A stretch of 64,000 bases of DNA, from positions 2,976,001-3,040,000 of the forward strand of contig NC_019745.1 of assembly GCF_000317555.1 (NCBI RefSeq), given 5' to 3'. Positions 35,985-46,720 of this stretch are shown here, piece after piece. The stretch comes from Gloeocapsa sp. PCC 7428. Lineage in GTDB: Bacteria; Cyanobacteriota; Cyanobacteriia; Cyanobacteriales; Chroococcidiopsidaceae. The first letter of the stretch is position 1; every line of letters begins with the position of its first letter. A program made the translations under genes and the position numbers. Under the pieces are notes generated by a model, which was given only the letters and a program-made list of their open reading frames with translations, did not search any database and had not been told where the DNA came from.

Positions 35985-37915
35985 AGCAACGTAGGTAATT
36001 GTGTTGTGCTACTCACGCGCTTATTAGGGTGCAAAATGCCATCAATTGTTTGCAGTAATTCTTGTGTCGTAAATGGCTTAGACAAAAAACTTTTGACTCC
36101 CGCCGCTGCAACCGTATTCATTTTATCTTTAGACGCTAATCCACTCACGGCAATCACTTTCACCATCGGATTCATTTTTTGTAACGTGCGGATTGTTGTT
36201 GGACCATCCATTGCAGGCATGAGCATATCAGTAATCACGACACTGACTTCATCGCGATATTCTGCATATAAAGCAACTGCTTCAATGCCATTACTCGCAG
36301 TGACCGCGCGATAATTATAAGTTTCGAGTGAGGTTTTTGTCGTTTCTCGGATCGGTGCTTCATCATCAACAACCAAGATTAATTCACCATGCCCTTGCGG
36401 CAGTTCCAAATCCTCTACTTCGAGCGTTTCGACTGCTTCTACTGCTGGTAAATACATCTGAAATTGTGTTCCTTTACCAATTTCACTTTCTACATTAATA
36501 AACCCGCCATGACTTTTCACAATACCAATGACTGTAGAAAGTCCCAGCCCTGTCCCTTTACCGATTCCTTTTGTGGTGAAAAATGGCTCAAAAATGCGAT
36601 CCATGACTTCTGGTGGAATGCCACATCCTGTATCAGCAACGGTAAGCACAACGTAAGACCCCACCTTAGCATCAAGATGTTTGCGCACATAGCTTTGATC
36701 GACTTCTAAATTCTGTGCTGAAATCGTCAAAGTACCGCCTTCTTGCATCGCATCCCGTGCATTAACGCAGAGGTTCATTAATACCTGATGTAGCTGCGTT
36801 GCATCGCCCGAAACTGTCCACAGCGATTGGGGAACATCAATGCAAATTTCAATCGATTTAGGAAAAGTTTCTTTTGTAATTTGCTTAATTTCTGATATAA
36901 TATGCCGCAGTTGTAAGACGCTGCGTTTTCCTTCCAGCCCTTTGGCAAAAGACAGTACTTGTTTGACTAAGGCTGCACCGCGTTTGGCATTAGTTACGAG
37001 TATGGGTAAGAGTCGTTGACTGCGTTCGTCGTGGAGTTGTGTTTCCAAAAGTTGAGCCGTCATTAAGATAGGTGCGAGGATATTATTAAGATCGTGCGCG
37101 ATGCCACTTGCCAGCGTACCGAGGCTTTCCATGCGTTGCGCGCGTAAAAATTGGGCTTCTAGTTGTTTTTTCTCAGTGATATCGGTATTAACGACCAAAA
37201 TTGATTTAGGTTGCCCTTGTTCGTCACGCACAAGTGTCCAACGACTTTCGACGATGATTTCTGCACCAGTTTGAGTAACTTGCGATAACTGTCCGCGCCA
37301 TTCGCCTTGCGCGAGGACAATTTTCTGCGCGATCGCGAGTTGCGTCGGAACATCTAAATACAATAGTTCGCTGGCTTTTTTCCCTATCGCGGTGGGGGCA
37401 GTCCAACCATACAATCTTTCTGCGCCTTTGTTCCAAAATAAAATTGTGCTATCTAATGCTTGGACGCTAATTGCATCAGTAGCGACATCGAGTAAAGCGG
37501 CTTGTTCGCGGATTTTTTGTTCAGTGCGTTTGCGTTCGAGTGCGTAGCGAATCGAACGTTCTAAAGCATAAGCGGTAATTTGACTTTTTTCGAGATAATC
37601 GGCTGCACCGGCTTTCATTGCTTCAACATCAATTTCGTGATCGCCTTGCCCAGTCAGGAGAATCATCGGTGCAGTACAGCCTGCTTTCATCGCTGCGCGT
37701 AAAAGTTCTAAGCCATTGCGATCGCCTAAACGATAATCGAGAAGATAAACATCATGCCGATTTTGGGCGATCGCTGCTAGCGCCGCATTGTAGCTTGTGA
37801 CCCACTCTAGGTCAAAGCTATTGCCTTGATCTAAAAACCAATCACGCGTGAGGATATAATCATCTTCGTCATCATCCACGAGGAGTACTCGGATTGGTTG
37901 ATTATCCATGCCCAT
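35981..37915 (-). CDS. Hybrid histidine kinase (REC-PAS-HisKA-HATPase-REC)
   Basis: The 644-residue soluble protein begins with a receiver domain ([13 protein letters not shown], phospho-acceptor Asp60 in VYLLDYRLG), followed by a PAS domain (about 135-255), a HisKA dimer helix with [15 protein letters not shown], an HATPase ([33 protein letters not shown]) and a C-terminal receiver ([20 protein letters not shown]). It overlaps the upstream Rcp-type regulator gene by 14 bp and ends in a 4-bp convergent overlap with pyrB. It is the last gene of a three-gene signalling operon. Confidence 0.93.
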   Translation of the reverse strand: MGMDNQPIRVLLVDDDEDDYILTRDWFLDQGNSFDLEWVTSYNAALAAIAQNRHDVYLLDYRLGDRNGLELLRAAMKAGCTAPMILLTGQGDHEIDVEAMKAGAADYLEKSQITAYALERSIRYALERKRTEQKIREQAALLDVATDAISVQALDSTILFWNKGAERLYGWTAPTAIGKKASELLYLDVPTQLAIAQKIVLAQGEWRGQLSQVTQTGAEIIVESRWTLVRDEQGQPKSILVVNTDITEKKQLEAQFLRAQRMESLGTLASGIAHDLNNILAPILMTAQLLETQLHDERSQRLLPILVTNAKRGAALVKQVLSFAKGLEGKRSVLQLRHIISEIKQITKETFPKSIEICIDVPQSLWTVSGDATQLHQVLMNLCVNARDAMQEGGTLTISAQNLEVDQSYVRKHLDAKVGSYVVLTVADTGCGIPPEVMDRIFEPFFTTKGIGKGTGLGLSTVIGIVKSHGGFINVESEIGKGTQFQMYLPAVEAVETLEVEDLELPQGHGELILVVDDEAPIRETTKTSLETYNYRAVTASNGIEAVALYAEYRDEVSVVITDMLMPAMDGPTTIRTLQKMNPMVKVIAVSGLASKDKMNTVAAAGVKSFLSKPFTTQELLQTIDGILHPNKRVSSTTQLPTLL

Positions 37916-38372
37916 CTCCCACGCCTTCTATCGGCAATTCCACAATTTCAAACCAATATTTACCTATGGTTCGCATTACATCGACTAACGAGGCAAACGT
38001 TACTGGTTTCGTGATAAATGAGTTCGCACCTAAATCGTAGCTACGATAAATATCTTCTTCGGCTTTTGATGTTGTGAGGACAACAACAGGAATCTGTCTT
38101 AAACTTGGGTCAGCCTTGATTTCTTTGAGTGCTTCACGACCGTCTTTTCTGGGCATATTCAAATCAAGTAAAATTAGCCCTGGACGAGGCGCGCTATTTG
38201 CAACAGCGTATTTGCCGCGTTGATACAAATAATCCATTAGCTCTTCGCCATCTCGAACAAAGTGCAGATCGTTTGCCAATCGGCTTTCTGAAAACGCCTC
38301 GCGTGCTAGCATACAGTCGTCCTCATCATCATCAGCCATTAAAATTGTGACGGTTGTGCGACGCCTCCTCAC
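37902..38372 (-). CDS. Single-domain response regulator (Rcp1-like)
   Basis: The 156-residue protein is only a receiver domain: VTILMADDDEDDCML acidic pocket, LILLDLNMPRKDGREAL with phospho-acceptor Asp70, VVVLTTSKAEEDI and a C-terminal Lys in NSFITKPVTF. The LNMPRKDGREALKEIK pattern is that of Rcp1-type regulators that partner phytochrome-like kinases. The first codon is GTG at 38372; GAGGAG lies 11 bp upstream, inside the end of the preceding kinase gene. It probably shuttles phosphate between the two kinases that flank it. Confidence 0.92.
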   Translation of the reverse strand: MRRRRTTVTILMADDDEDDCMLAREAFSESRLANDLHFVRDGEELMDYLYQRGKYAVANSAPRPGLILLDLNMPRKDGREALKEIKADPSLRQIPVVVLTTSKAEEDIYRSYDLGANSFITKPVTFASLVDVMRTIGKYWFEIVELPIEGVGDGHG

Positions 38373-38378
38373 TGATAT

Positions 38379-40463
38379 TCAATCTCCTCTATTATGTTTG
38401 ATTGGCAGCGTGACGATAAATTTTGCTCCTTGCATCGGCTTACTCGTTGCTGTAATCCTACCGCCATGACGTTCGGCGATTTTTCGGCAGATTGCTAAAC
38501 CCATGCCCGTTCCTTCGTAATCGCTGCGACTATGTAGTCGTTGAAAAACGTTAAAGATCCGGTCGAGATATTTTTCGTTAAAACCTATACCGTTATCTTC
38601 TATAATAATTTCACAAAGCTTGGCATCTAGCGATTCTTCACCTTCTGTGCTTTGCCAATCTTCAAGCGCTTGGCTGTAAATCTTAACAATTGGTACTTGA
38701 TCTTGTTGGTGAAATTTTAACGCATTGCCAATTAAGTTTTGTAACAACTGCCGCATTTGCAGCGCGTCAGCATCAATTGTGGGTAATTCGCACAGCATGA
38801 CGCGTCCATTGGTTTGCTGGATAAGGATTTCTAAATCGGATAACACTTCTTGGGCTACTTGCGTGAGATTCACAGGGACAAACGGCTGTGCGCGTGTTGC
38901 GATTCGCGAAAGTGTCAGTAAGTCATCGATTAAAGCTTGCATCCGCTGCGCGGCGTTCTGCATTCGATCGAGATAATCGCGCCCTTGATCGTTGAGTACG
39001 TCGCCATACATTGCCTTCAAACGATTACCAAAAGCTTGAATTTTACGTAATGGTTCTTGGAGATCGTGCGAAGCAACTGACGCAAACTGTTGTAATTCGG
39101 CATTCACACGCGTTAGTTCTTGACGTTGGCGCGTTTCGTCTTCGAGGAGTTGCGCTTGGGCTAAAGCAATGCCAATTTGATCGCTGAGTTGTTGCAGTAG
39201 TTCAACTTCAAAGTGACTCCACTGTCGAGGTTTATAGCACTGATGCGCAATGAGTAAACCCCACAGTTTTTCTTTAATAAAAATCGGGACGACTAAATTG
39301 GCGACAACTTGAAATTGTTTCAAAAAGTCGATGTAGCACTGTTGAATCCCTGAGTTATAAATGTCTGCAACACAACCAATATGCCCGCGAATATATTTAT
39401 CAAGGTATTGTTTTTCAAAGCAAGGATCGTGGAGATTGCGCCCAAGAATCGCGGTAAGTCCTGGAACAACTTCTTCTTTGACAACTTTACCCGAACCATC
39501 CGACGACAGTTGAAATAAAACAACGCGATCGCACAGCAAAAGTCTTTGCACTTCAGTCACCGTCGTTTGCAAAATTTCTTCGATGTGCAAGGATCGCCGA
39601 ATTTTGAATGTGATATCTGCGAATAGCTGCGATCGCAACGTTTGCTGTTGTAATGCGGCTTCAGCGTGTTTGCGATCGGTAATATCTATATTAATTCCCG
39701 TCATGCGAATCGCTGTGCCTGTCTCGTTGTAGTAAACTTGACCTCGCGCTGCAATCCAATGAATACTACCATCTGCCCAAACCACACGAAATTCGACATC
39801 GTAGTCGGTTCGCTGTGCGATCGCCGTATTGATGATTTGTTCTAAGACTTGACGATCTTCAGGATGAACGCTTTCTAAGAAACTTTCGTAGGTGTCAACC
39901 GCCACTTCCGCAACTCCCATATTAGCTGCTGCGGTTGCCGAATACGAAATCTTGTTATTGAGCAAATCCCAATCCCAAGTTCCCATATGCGCTGCATCTA
40001 AAGCTAATCGTAGCCTTTCTTCACTGACGCGCGCGCGTTCTGTCTGCTGGCGTAATTTTTCGGTTGCTCGACTCGCCTGCAATAAACGATATACTCGCTG
40101 CCGCAGTACTGCCCAGTGAATTGGTTTTGTGATATAATCTGTAGCTCCTGCTGCAAAAGCGCGATCGACCGACTCTTGATCTTCTAAGGCAGTAATCATT
40201 AAGATTGGCGTGCGATCGCCTCCAGGAAGCGTTTGTAACGCTCTACTACACGTAAACCCGTCCATCGCGGGCATTAAGGCATCGAGTAATATAATGTCTG
40301 GTTGCACCTGCGTATAAGCGACTAGCGCCTCTTCGCCGTTGCTTGTTTCTACAACTTGATAGCCGACTTGTTCCATTGCTAGCCGCAGTTGCAGCCGCGT
40401 AAATTTCTCGTCATCAACAATAAGGACGAGGGGAGGATCTTGTTCAGGATCGGTAATATTCAT
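38379..40463 (-). CDS. Hybrid histidine kinase (REC-PAS-GAF-HisKA-HATPase), phytochrome-type kinase core
   Basis: The 694-residue protein has a receiver (about 12-130, Asp61 in IILLDALMPAMDG), a PAS/PAC pair (about 150-270, RLRLALDAAHMGTWDWDL), a GAF domain (about 285-440, VQRLLLCDRVVLFQL), a HisKA helix (ASVASHDLQEPLRKIQ, about residue 460) and an HATPase ending GTGMGLAICRKIAERHGG. The GAF lacks an obvious bilin-binding Cys-His motif; DPCFEKQYLDKY is at the region where one might be expected, so chromophore binding cannot be excluded. It is the first gene of the operon with an Rcp-type regulator and a second kinase. Confidence 0.92.
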   Translation of the reverse strand: MNITDPEQDPPLVLIVDDEKFTRLQLRLAMEQVGYQVVETSNGEEALVAYTQVQPDIILLDALMPAMDGFTCSRALQTLPGGDRTPILMITALEDQESVDRAFAAGATDYITKPIHWAVLRQRVYRLLQASRATEKLRQQTERARVSEERLRLALDAAHMGTWDWDLLNNKISYSATAAANMGVAEVAVDTYESFLESVHPEDRQVLEQIINTAIAQRTDYDVEFRVVWADGSIHWIAARGQVYYNETGTAIRMTGINIDITDRKHAEAALQQQTLRSQLFADITFKIRRSLHIEEILQTTVTEVQRLLLCDRVVLFQLSSDGSGKVVKEEVVPGLTAILGRNLHDPCFEKQYLDKYIRGHIGCVADIYNSGIQQCYIDFLKQFQVVANLVVPIFIKEKLWGLLIAHQCYKPRQWSHFEVELLQQLSDQIGIALAQAQLLEDETRQRQELTRVNAELQQFASVASHDLQEPLRKIQAFGNRLKAMYGDVLNDQGRDYLDRMQNAAQRMQALIDDLLTLSRIATRAQPFVPVNLTQVAQEVLSDLEILIQQTNGRVMLCELPTIDADALQMRQLLQNLIGNALKFHQQDQVPIVKIYSQALEDWQSTEGEESLDAKLCEIIIEDNGIGFNEKYLDRIFNVFQRLHSRSDYEGTGMGLAICRKIAERHGGRITATSKPMQGAKFIVTLPIKHNRGD

Positions 40464-40692
40464 ACCTCGAAAGAAAGGATCGGGGGTCGGAGGTCAAAGG
40501 TCAAGGATTTACCAAGGTTCGTAAAATTTATATTGAGATACTTTATGTTCTCATCTTAATTTGATATCATCTCCAGCTAAATAGCCAGAATATTGGTAGC
40601 GTTACGCTTTGATGAGTGGTTAGTGACTATTTACTAGACACCCTTCACTTTTACTGACGATTTTTGTTATCACTACTCAACCGGATTTGATA

Positions 40693-43600
40693 TCAAGTTT
40701 GTAAGTGTAAGTTTTCCTGATTTCTGACCTCTGATTTCTGACCTTTTTGAAATTCAGCTTGCAGAGCGGCTTTGACTCTGGCAAGCTCAAGCTTTATTTG
40801 CTCTACTTTGTATAATATCGCGCTTGAATTTCCGTCAGTACTGTTTGTTTCTAATTCTTTACTTTGTTGCGCGAGCGTCATTGCACCCAGCGTAGCACTA
40901 CTTGATTTGAGCGTATGCGCGGCTTTACGTAGTGCGATCGCATCGTCACTTTCGCTTGCACTTACCATTTCTTGGATAAGCTTTGCTGAATCTTCAATGT
41001 AACATTTGACTAACTCAGCTACAATATTATCCGCATTTTCCCCTATCATTTTTTTCAGAGATTCGAGTTTTTGAAAATCGATCGCGGCTGAAGGTTGCGG
41101 ATGAAGCGTCAGTGAATAAGAAGTATGCGGCTTTGGAGTTTTCAGTAGCGCTTGCGTGAGTTCTTCGACTTGTATCGGCTTACTAATGTAATCATTCATA
41201 CCAGCGGCGAGGCATTCTTCTTTGTCTTCTTGCATCGCATTCGCCGTCATCGCAATAATTCTAGGACGGATTTCTGCCCCAAATTCTTGAACAATCTGAC
41301 GCGTTGCTGTCAAACCGTCCATTTTTGGCATTTGCACATCCATCAAAACAACATCATAATTTTGACGACGTAGAGTATCTAAAACTTCTAATCCATTACT
41401 AGCAACGTCTGCGTGATAACCTAAAGATTGCAAAATATGTAAAGCAATTTTTTGGTTAACAATGTTGTCTTCTGCAAGCAAAATTCGCAGTGGTAAGTGT
41501 GCTGCAAATGTGGAGTCACTGTTATTAGTATCAGATTCTAATAATTGATCCCAAATTTGGCTTAAGATACTGTAAAGATGCGATGTTTTGATTGGTTTAG
41601 TTAGGTAACTTACATACTCTCGTTGCGCTATTTGCGGCAGTACGTTTTGGGTGGTAATTGTTGTTAATAAGATCAATGGTAACTTTGAATCTTGACAGAT
41701 AGCAATTAACGCATCGGATTGATGTATTTGTGCATCGACAATCACAACATCAAATAATGTACCTTGCTGAATTTGGGCAAGTGCTGCTGTGGGTTCTAAA
41801 CTGTGGGGAACTATACCCCATGATTGTGCTTGCCAAACTAAAGATTGTAAAATCGTTGGATGATCTACCACAATTAACATCCGCTTTCGTGCAAAGTGCA
41901 ATGCGCAACTATCTGGAGGAAAAACGCTCGTATCAATTGTTGTTGCGATCGTGAAATAAAAAGTAGAACCCTGATCGGCTTGCGTTTCCACCCAGATTCG
42001 ACCTTGCATCATCTCACATAACTGCTTAGCGATCGCTAAACCTAAGCCAGTACCGCCATATTCACGTGTAATCGAAGCATCGCCTTGGCTAAAAGCTTGA
42101 AATAAATGTTCTATCGTCTCTATCGGAATGCCAATTCCTGTATCTTTGACTGCAAATTGAATTTCATACCTCCCCGCTAGTTTATTAGCGCACTCCAACT
42201 CACGGGCTGTCACCGAAACAACCACCTCACCTTGATGTGTAAATTTAACAGAATTACTAAGTAGATTTACGAGGATTTGTCGTAAGCGAGTCACATCGCC
42301 AACAATATTACTTGGAGTATCTGGGTGAATAATATAGGCTAATTCAATATTCTTTTCTGCTGCTTTGAAAGCTAAGATCTCTACCGCTTCTTCGACACAA
42401 GTTCTTAAATTAAAAGCACGCTGTTCTAATTCAAGCTTACCCGACTCAATTTTCGATAATTCCAAAACGTCGTTGAGTAGTATCAACAAAACATTACTAC
42501 TTGTACGAATCGTTTCTAAAAACTCTTTTTGTTGCTGTGATAATGGAGTACTCAACAATAAATTCGCCATCCCGACAATCGCATTCATCGGAGTGCGAAT
42601 TTCATGGCTCATGTTTGCCAAAAATTGACTTTTAACACGTGTTGCGGCTTCAGCATCTGTTTTTGCTTTCTCTAGTTCTTGATTCGCTTGTGATAACTCT
42701 TGAGTACGTCGCACAAGCATTTTTTGATTGAGATATTGCTCAGTAATATCATCGAATATCCACAATCTACCAGGTACGTTCTGCACGCGCGTTGCTGTAC
42801 TAGAGATACTCAAAACTTTTGGTGTTTCGCCTTGAAAAATCCAATACCAGTTACGAATTTCGGCTTGCGGAAACTCCCGCGCGGGGGTGTCCCCCGTTGA
42901 GGGAAGTTTCCAAGACAGTGGTTGCGCAAAAAATTGTGCGGCTTGGGCAGCGATTTCGCTTTGATTGTCAGCACTCGTCCGCAATTTTGCCATTGCTTGC
43001 GCCAAAACGGGTGGTTCTACTGCACCTGGTTGTAACCCTAGTTGTACCGCAGCGGCTTGATTAATCCAGCCTTGTTCGCCACTTTCATCAACAAAGACAA
43101 CTCCTTGATGAATGGTTTCTAGCATGGCACGAAAACGCGATCGCAGTTTATCAAGGCGGATCGTTGTGTCAGTAAATTGTAGTAATGTACGTAACTCGCC
43201 CAACAATAACTCGACAAATTGCCGCATTTGTGGAGTCATCAAGGTGTAACGCTGCCAAATCAGCAAAATGGCACCTTTTGTATCTGACGCAACGAGTGGT
43301 AGCACCGCAACGGACTTAGCACCTTGTGCGAGTAAAATGTGCGAAGCGTCAGAAGTTGCAGGATAGTCGTTGTAGTAAAGACAACGGTTTTGCTTTAATG
43401 CATCGGCAAATAGTGCAGGTGTAGTGAGGGAAGCAGGAAGTGATTTTGCTGGAAAACTGGCGATGATTTGGGCGGTGACATCATCGATTTGACGTAAGGC
43501 GATCGCAATATCTGCACGAGTTATCTGTTGTAAAAGTGTTAATGCTTGGTTGATGAGCGTATTTGGGGTTGTACTTTTATCAGCATTCGCCAGCGTCACA

Positions 43601-43932
43601 AGGACAGATTGTGCAGCTAAACGCCACTCGATATCGCGCAGGAACTTATTTAAGGGAAGACTGCTAATAACGACACTACATAAACCAAGAGTTTGTAAAA
43701 GCTGTACGGGAGAGGATATACCAACCAGAAAGATAACAGCACTAACGAGTAGTGCTTGTTCAAGTTGCAGCGGTAAACCTACGCATACAGTTAACAAAAT
43801 GAGCGCTAATAACAAAAATGTCCATCCTTGCAACACACCTAAGCAGACAAAAATCAGGATGGCAGCAAATAATATTGGTCTAAATGTTGGTAGCCAATCT
43901 GGATGATTCAGTGTTAGATATTGGCGAGACAT
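40693..43932 (-). CDS. Large membrane hybrid histidine kinase (TM-GAF-PAS-HisKA-HATPase-REC-REC-HPt)
   Basis: The 1079-residue protein has an N-terminal membrane region (about 15-95), a GAF-like domain (100-250), a PAS domain (265-400) interrupted by a repeat-derived stretch at about 339-355, and a HisKA helix with [19 protein letters not shown]. Next come an HATPase ([14 protein letters not shown]), a degenerate receiver ([10 protein letters not shown]), a complete receiver ([14 protein letters not shown]) and an HPt domain ([14 protein letters not shown]). This is a complete BarA-like phosphorelay in one chain. Its ATG overlaps the 3' end of an RsbQ-like hydrolase gene by 19 bp, implying coupled expression and probably a joint function. 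The partner response regulator is unknown. Confidence 0.93.
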   Translation of the reverse strand: MSRQYLTLNHPDWLPTFRPILFAAILIFVCLGVLQGWTFLLLALILLTVCVGLPLQLEQALLVSAVIFLVGISSPVQLLQTLGLCSVVISSLPLNKFLRDIEWRLAAQSVLVTLANADKSTTPNTLINQALTLLQQITRADIAIALRQIDDVTAQIIASFPAKSLPASLTTPALFADALKQNRCLYYNDYPATSDASHILLAQGAKSVAVLPLVASDTKGAILLIWQRYTLMTPQMRQFVELLLGELRTLLQFTDTTIRLDKLRSRFRAMLETIHQGVVFVDESGEQGWINQAAAVQLGLQPGAVEPPVLAQAMAKLRTSADNQSEIAAQAAQFFAQPLSWKLPSTGDTPAREFPQAEIRNWYWIFQGETPKVLSISSTATRVQNVPGRLWIFDDITEQYLNQKMLVRRTQELSQANQELEKAKTDAEAATRVKSQFLANMSHEIRTPMNAIVGMANLLLSTPLSQQQKEFLETIRTSSNVLLILLNDVLELSKIESGKLELEQRAFNLRTCVEEAVEILAFKAAEKNIELAYIIHPDTPSNIVGDVTRLRQILVNLLSNSVKFTHQGEVVVSVTARELECANKLAGRYEIQFAVKDTGIGIPIETIEHLFQAFSQGDASITREYGGTGLGLAIAKQLCEMMQGRIWVETQADQGSTFYFTIATTIDTSVFPPDSCALHFARKRMLIVVDHPTILQSLVWQAQSWGIVPHSLEPTAALAQIQQGTLFDVVIVDAQIHQSDALIAICQDSKLPLILLTTITTQNVLPQIAQREYVSYLTKPIKTSHLYSILSQIWDQLLESDTNNSDSTFAAHLPLRILLAEDNIVNQKIALHILQSLGYHADVASNGLEVLDTLRRQNYDVVLMDVQMPKMDGLTATRQIVQEFGAEIRPRIIAMTANAMQEDKEECLAAGMNDYISKPIQVEELTQALLKTPKPHTSYSLTLHPQPSAAIDFQKLESLKKMIGENADNIVAELVKCYIEDSAKLIQEMVSASESDDAIALRKAAHTLKSSSATLGAMTLAQQSKELETNSTDGNSSAILYKVEQIKLELARVKAALQAEFQKGQKSEVRNQENLHLQT
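42869..42917. repeat. Dispersed repeat inserted in frame in the hybrid kinase PAS domain
   Basis: The stretch contains GCGCGGGGGTGTCCCCCGTT and GGGAAGTTTCCAAGACA. Diverged copies lie outside genes at 57508-57555 and 52043-52087. Here it encodes [14 protein letters not shown] within the kinase without breaking the frame. Confidence 0.75.
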
Positions 43933-44717
43933 GAGGCGATCGCGCGGGTAACGGTTTCGGGTGCGCTGAGATGCGGTAAATGTCCGGTTGTGGGAATATT
44001 TGTCAGCGTACTATTAGCGATCTTTTGTGCCATGTACTGACCAACTTCTAGCGGTACAGCAATATCATTATTTGATTGTAAGATATCCACAGGTATCTTG
44101 AGTCGCGGTAACTCATCGCGGTGATCCGACTGAAAAATCACCCGCGCCACCGCTTGCGCGATATCAGGGCGAATCGCAGATAAAGTATTCGCGTACTCGA
44201 TCGCGAGTTCAGGTTGATCGGGATTCCCCATCACGAGTGGTGCAAACCCACTTGCCCAAGCGTAGTAGTTTGCTGCCATTGCGGCGTACAGTTGATCTAA
44301 ATCAGCTTGCTCAAAACCGCCGATATAATCAACGTCATTGAGATAGCGTGGCGATGCGCCGATAAAAATTAATTTACAGAAGTATTGCGGCTCTACTAGG
44401 GCAGCTAACAAGCTTACCATACCACTCACTGAGTGACCGATTAAAACGCTGTCTTTCAGCTTCAACTCAGCGCATAAATCGAGTAAATCCTCAGCATAGC
44501 TATACAGACTGCTATAACGGTGCGGACTATACGCAGCAAAGTCAGATTTTCCTGCGCCGACGTGATCGAACAAAATAATGCGATAGCGATCGGCAAAAGC
44601 AGCAACTTGATGCCGCCAGGCATTTTGATCCGTACCAAAACCGTGCGCAAAAATCAATGTCTGACGACCGGTACCCAGAACATTGACGTTATTCCGCTGC
44701 GAGATGCTTGTTACCAT
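43914..44717 (-). CDS. RsbQ-like alpha/beta hydrolase
   Basis: The 267-residue protein aligns with Bacillus RsbQ (and plant KAI2/D14) along its length. It has the catalytic triad Ser96 (IGHSVSGM), Asp218 (SNNDIAVP) and His246 (TGHLPH), at nearly the same positions as in RsbQ, plus the conserved [21 protein letters not shown] and SDHRDELP stretches. No signal peptide; cytoplasmic. RsbQ binds and hydrolyses an unknown small molecule and activates the PAS phosphatase RsbP. Here the partner appears to be the membrane hybrid kinase whose start overlaps this gene by 19 bp. The ligand is unknown. Confidence 0.9.
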   Translation of the reverse strand: MVTSISQRNNVNVLGTGRQTLIFAHGFGTDQNAWRHQVAAFADRYRIILFDHVGAGKSDFAAYSPHRYSSLYSYAEDLLDLCAELKLKDSVLIGHSVSGMVSLLAALVEPQYFCKLIFIGASPRYLNDVDYIGGFEQADLDQLYAAMAANYYAWASGFAPLVMGNPDQPELAIEYANTLSAIRPDIAQAVARVIFQSDHRDELPRLKIPVDILQSNNDIAVPLEVGQYMAQKIANSTLTNIPTTGHLPHLSAPETVTRAIASCLANI

Positions 44718-44914
44718 AAGCCAGCGATCGCGATCGCTTTTGATTATGCACTTAAATCGAAGTACATAGATATTAATTTAATTGTAGCAACCTACTTAGG
44801 GAATAGACTTGAATTTTCTTGTGAATACTGAGTAATTTGCGATGAACGGCTGCAAGCGATCGCGGTAAACGTTGAATGAATTCTGGGATTGGATGCGGAT
44901 TGTTGGCTAAGTAT

Positions 44915-45088
44915 TTAAGTAACGCTTCCTTCTAGTAATTCTAAGAATTCTTCGTTTGCTGCTGTTGCTAATGTGTGCTGCTCGCGTAGCAATTGTTCAA
45001 GTGCTACTTGTTGTTGCTTCGTACTACCAATTTCTTGCACAGTACGTTCTAGCAAATCTTGGCTAATAATGTAACTCTGACTTGTCAA
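44915..45088 (-). CDS. Possible small helical protein or gene remnant
   Basis: A 57-residue frame from TTG 45088 reads SYIISQDLLERTVQEIGSTK and continues with a Gln/Leu-rich helix (ALEQLLREQHTLATAANEEF) to a stop at 44915. Amphipathic helices throughout and no stop in between make it better than random, but the start is weak and there is no clear ribosome site. It may be the 3' end of a lost gene. I do not recognise it. Confidence 0.25.
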   Translation of the reverse strand: MTSQSYIISQDLLERTVQEIGSTKQQQVALEQLLREQHTLATAANEEFLELLEGSVT

Positions 45089-45403
45089 TTTATTAGTGTC
45101 ATGTTTGATTTAAGATTGATTTTTCTTGAAAATAAGCTCTAGAAAATGCATGATTTATCTTAATATTGTGAAGAGTGAACGAAGCACTAAGGCACAAAGA
45201 ACACAAAGCTTGTTATAGTAAGCTGCAATTAATAAGGTTTTAGAGGTTATTGTGTAGTTACTAAGGTTTGGCGCTAGTTAATGGTTCTTGTTCTAAAATT
45301 TCTTCTTGCATAGCATTGGCGATCGCTTACTCTAAATAGTCAAATCCTGGTAGTAACTCTAACGTTGGTTTTGGCTATTCTAAATCCAAAAAAATCGACT
45401 ATT

Positions 45404-45618
45404 TAAAACGTTTAATAAGCGGTAAAATCGGACGTAGATAATCAGCAATGATCCGCTCTTCTGATTCATCAAGACTCTTTGAAATTTCAAAGTAACATTT
45501 ACTGAACGTTGCTTGCGCTTCATTGCTATTGCTACGGCTTTCGTGATTTCAGCTTTTGATGCAGATGGTAAACTACCAAGAATATTGTAAAAATTAAATG
45601 AGGAATGATTCATTTTGG
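45404..45618 (-). pseudogene. Frameshifted small gene remnant
   Basis: From ATG 45614 one frame reads MNHSSFNFYNILGSLPSASK and AEITKAVAIA. The coherent continuation is in another frame: NEAQATFSKCYFEISKSLDE then SEERIIADYLRPILPLIKRF and a stop near 45402. A single shift would restore about 75 residues. No family recognised. The whole interval 44718-46126 (1.4 kb) has no intact gene that I can support besides this and the fragment at 44915-45088. Confidence 0.35.
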
Positions 45619-46098
45619 CTGTGTATAAGATTTGTCGCTCAAAACTATTACGCTTAACATAAATTGAGTAGCTCATATACATCTTGAATGCTAGTTCATT
45701 TGGACAAAGTTCAGAAGTAAGCTAATGTGCCTCTAACCCTTTAAGTAAAACCTCGATGCAAAATTCTGCCATTATGCAGTAGGCAAAACCGTTAGGTTGG
45801 TAAAGAAGCAGTTTACCTCAAAGCAGTATTTTTTAATACATCTACCTGTGTTGTTTAAACTTATCCTGAGATAGAGGATGGCGATCAAATACGATTTATT
45901 ATTAAGAGTTAGGTATACATAGAGACTGTATTTGTTTGCTGTATCAACCAAAAATAAGCTAACAAGATTTTAAAAACAGCAACAATAACTAGGATTAAAA
46001 GTCGCTGCGCTTAAAAAGCAGCGAAAAAAGTGCTTGTCTGCAAATTTCTTCACTTTATCAGCCTGACCAGGAGTTGATTAAAGAGAGGAACTTAGAAC

Positions 46099-46119
46099 AT
46101 GAATCAATTTGTAAGGTAA
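46099..46119 (+). promoter_or_regulatory. Six-codon upstream mini-ORF before the DUF4142 gene
   Basis: ATGAATCAATTTGTAAGGTAA encodes MNQFVR and a stop 7 bp before the DUF4142 start. It has its own purine-rich site (AGAGAGGAA) and its end supplies AAGG, the only ribosome site of the main gene. It could couple or tune translation; chance cannot be ruled out. Confidence 0.3.
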
Positions 46120-46126
46120 TTCATCA

Positions 46127-46720
46127 ATGCTCAAACGAACACTTGTAACTGCTGCGCTTATGGCACTCAGTTTAGTTGCCGCTTTGGAGTATAAATCTGT
46201 AGCTCAGCCACGGGTTGTTGCGGCTGATCCAACTATAGGTGCATCCAAGCAAAACAGAACTAATTTAAGTACCTTAGACAGACAGTTTTTTATTCAAGCC
46301 GCCCAAGGGGGAATCGCTGAAGTCATGTTAGGGGAACTGGCGTTGAGGCAGGCATCAAGTCAATCTGTGAGAGATTATGCACAACAGATGATTAACGACC
46401 ATACGCAAGCAAACAATGAACTTCTGAAGTTAGCTACTGCAAAGGGAGTGGTTCCTCCTAGAACTCCAAATGCTACACAGCTAGCACTGATGAACTTATT
46501 GTCTACGCTATCCGGCAACAGTTTTGATACAGCTTACATGAATGAAGCAGGAGTCAGAAGTCACGCTGAACAGGAAGTGTTATACCAGCGTGCAATTGAG
46601 TTTGGTCAAGATCCTGATGTGAGAGCTTTTGCTACCAAAGTTTTACCAATAGTACAAAAGCATTTACAAATGGCGCGTGATATGACAAATACATCTACTC
46701 AATCAAGGCTGCGGGACTAA
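46127..46720 (+). CDS. DUF4142 family exported protein
   Basis: The 197-residue protein has an N-terminal signal peptide (MLKRTLVTAALMALSLVAAL) and a four-helix ferritin-like DUF4142 domain (about 50-190): DRQFFIQAAQGGIAEVMLGE, VRDYAQQMINDHTQANNELL, and HAEQEVLYQRAI. It is expected in the periplasm. The family is linked to stress and biofilm genes in other bacteria but lacks a demonstrated activity. The gene is isolated between a decayed region and clpC. Confidence 0.88.
   Translation: MLKRTLVTAALMALSLVAALEYKSVAQPRVVAADPTIGASKQNRTNLSTLDRQFFIQAAQGGIAEVMLGELALRQASSQSVRDYAQQMINDHTQANNELLKLATAKGVVPPRTPNATQLALMNLLSTLSGNSFDTAYMNEAGVRSHAEQEVLYQRAIEFGQDPDVRAFATKVLPIVQKHLQMARDMTNTSTQSRLRD

Noticed and set aside
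38379-40463. Bilin-binding phytochrome
   Set aside because: The GAF domain lacks the conserved Cys-His chromophore motif and no PHY domain is present; only the kinase core resembles phytochromes.
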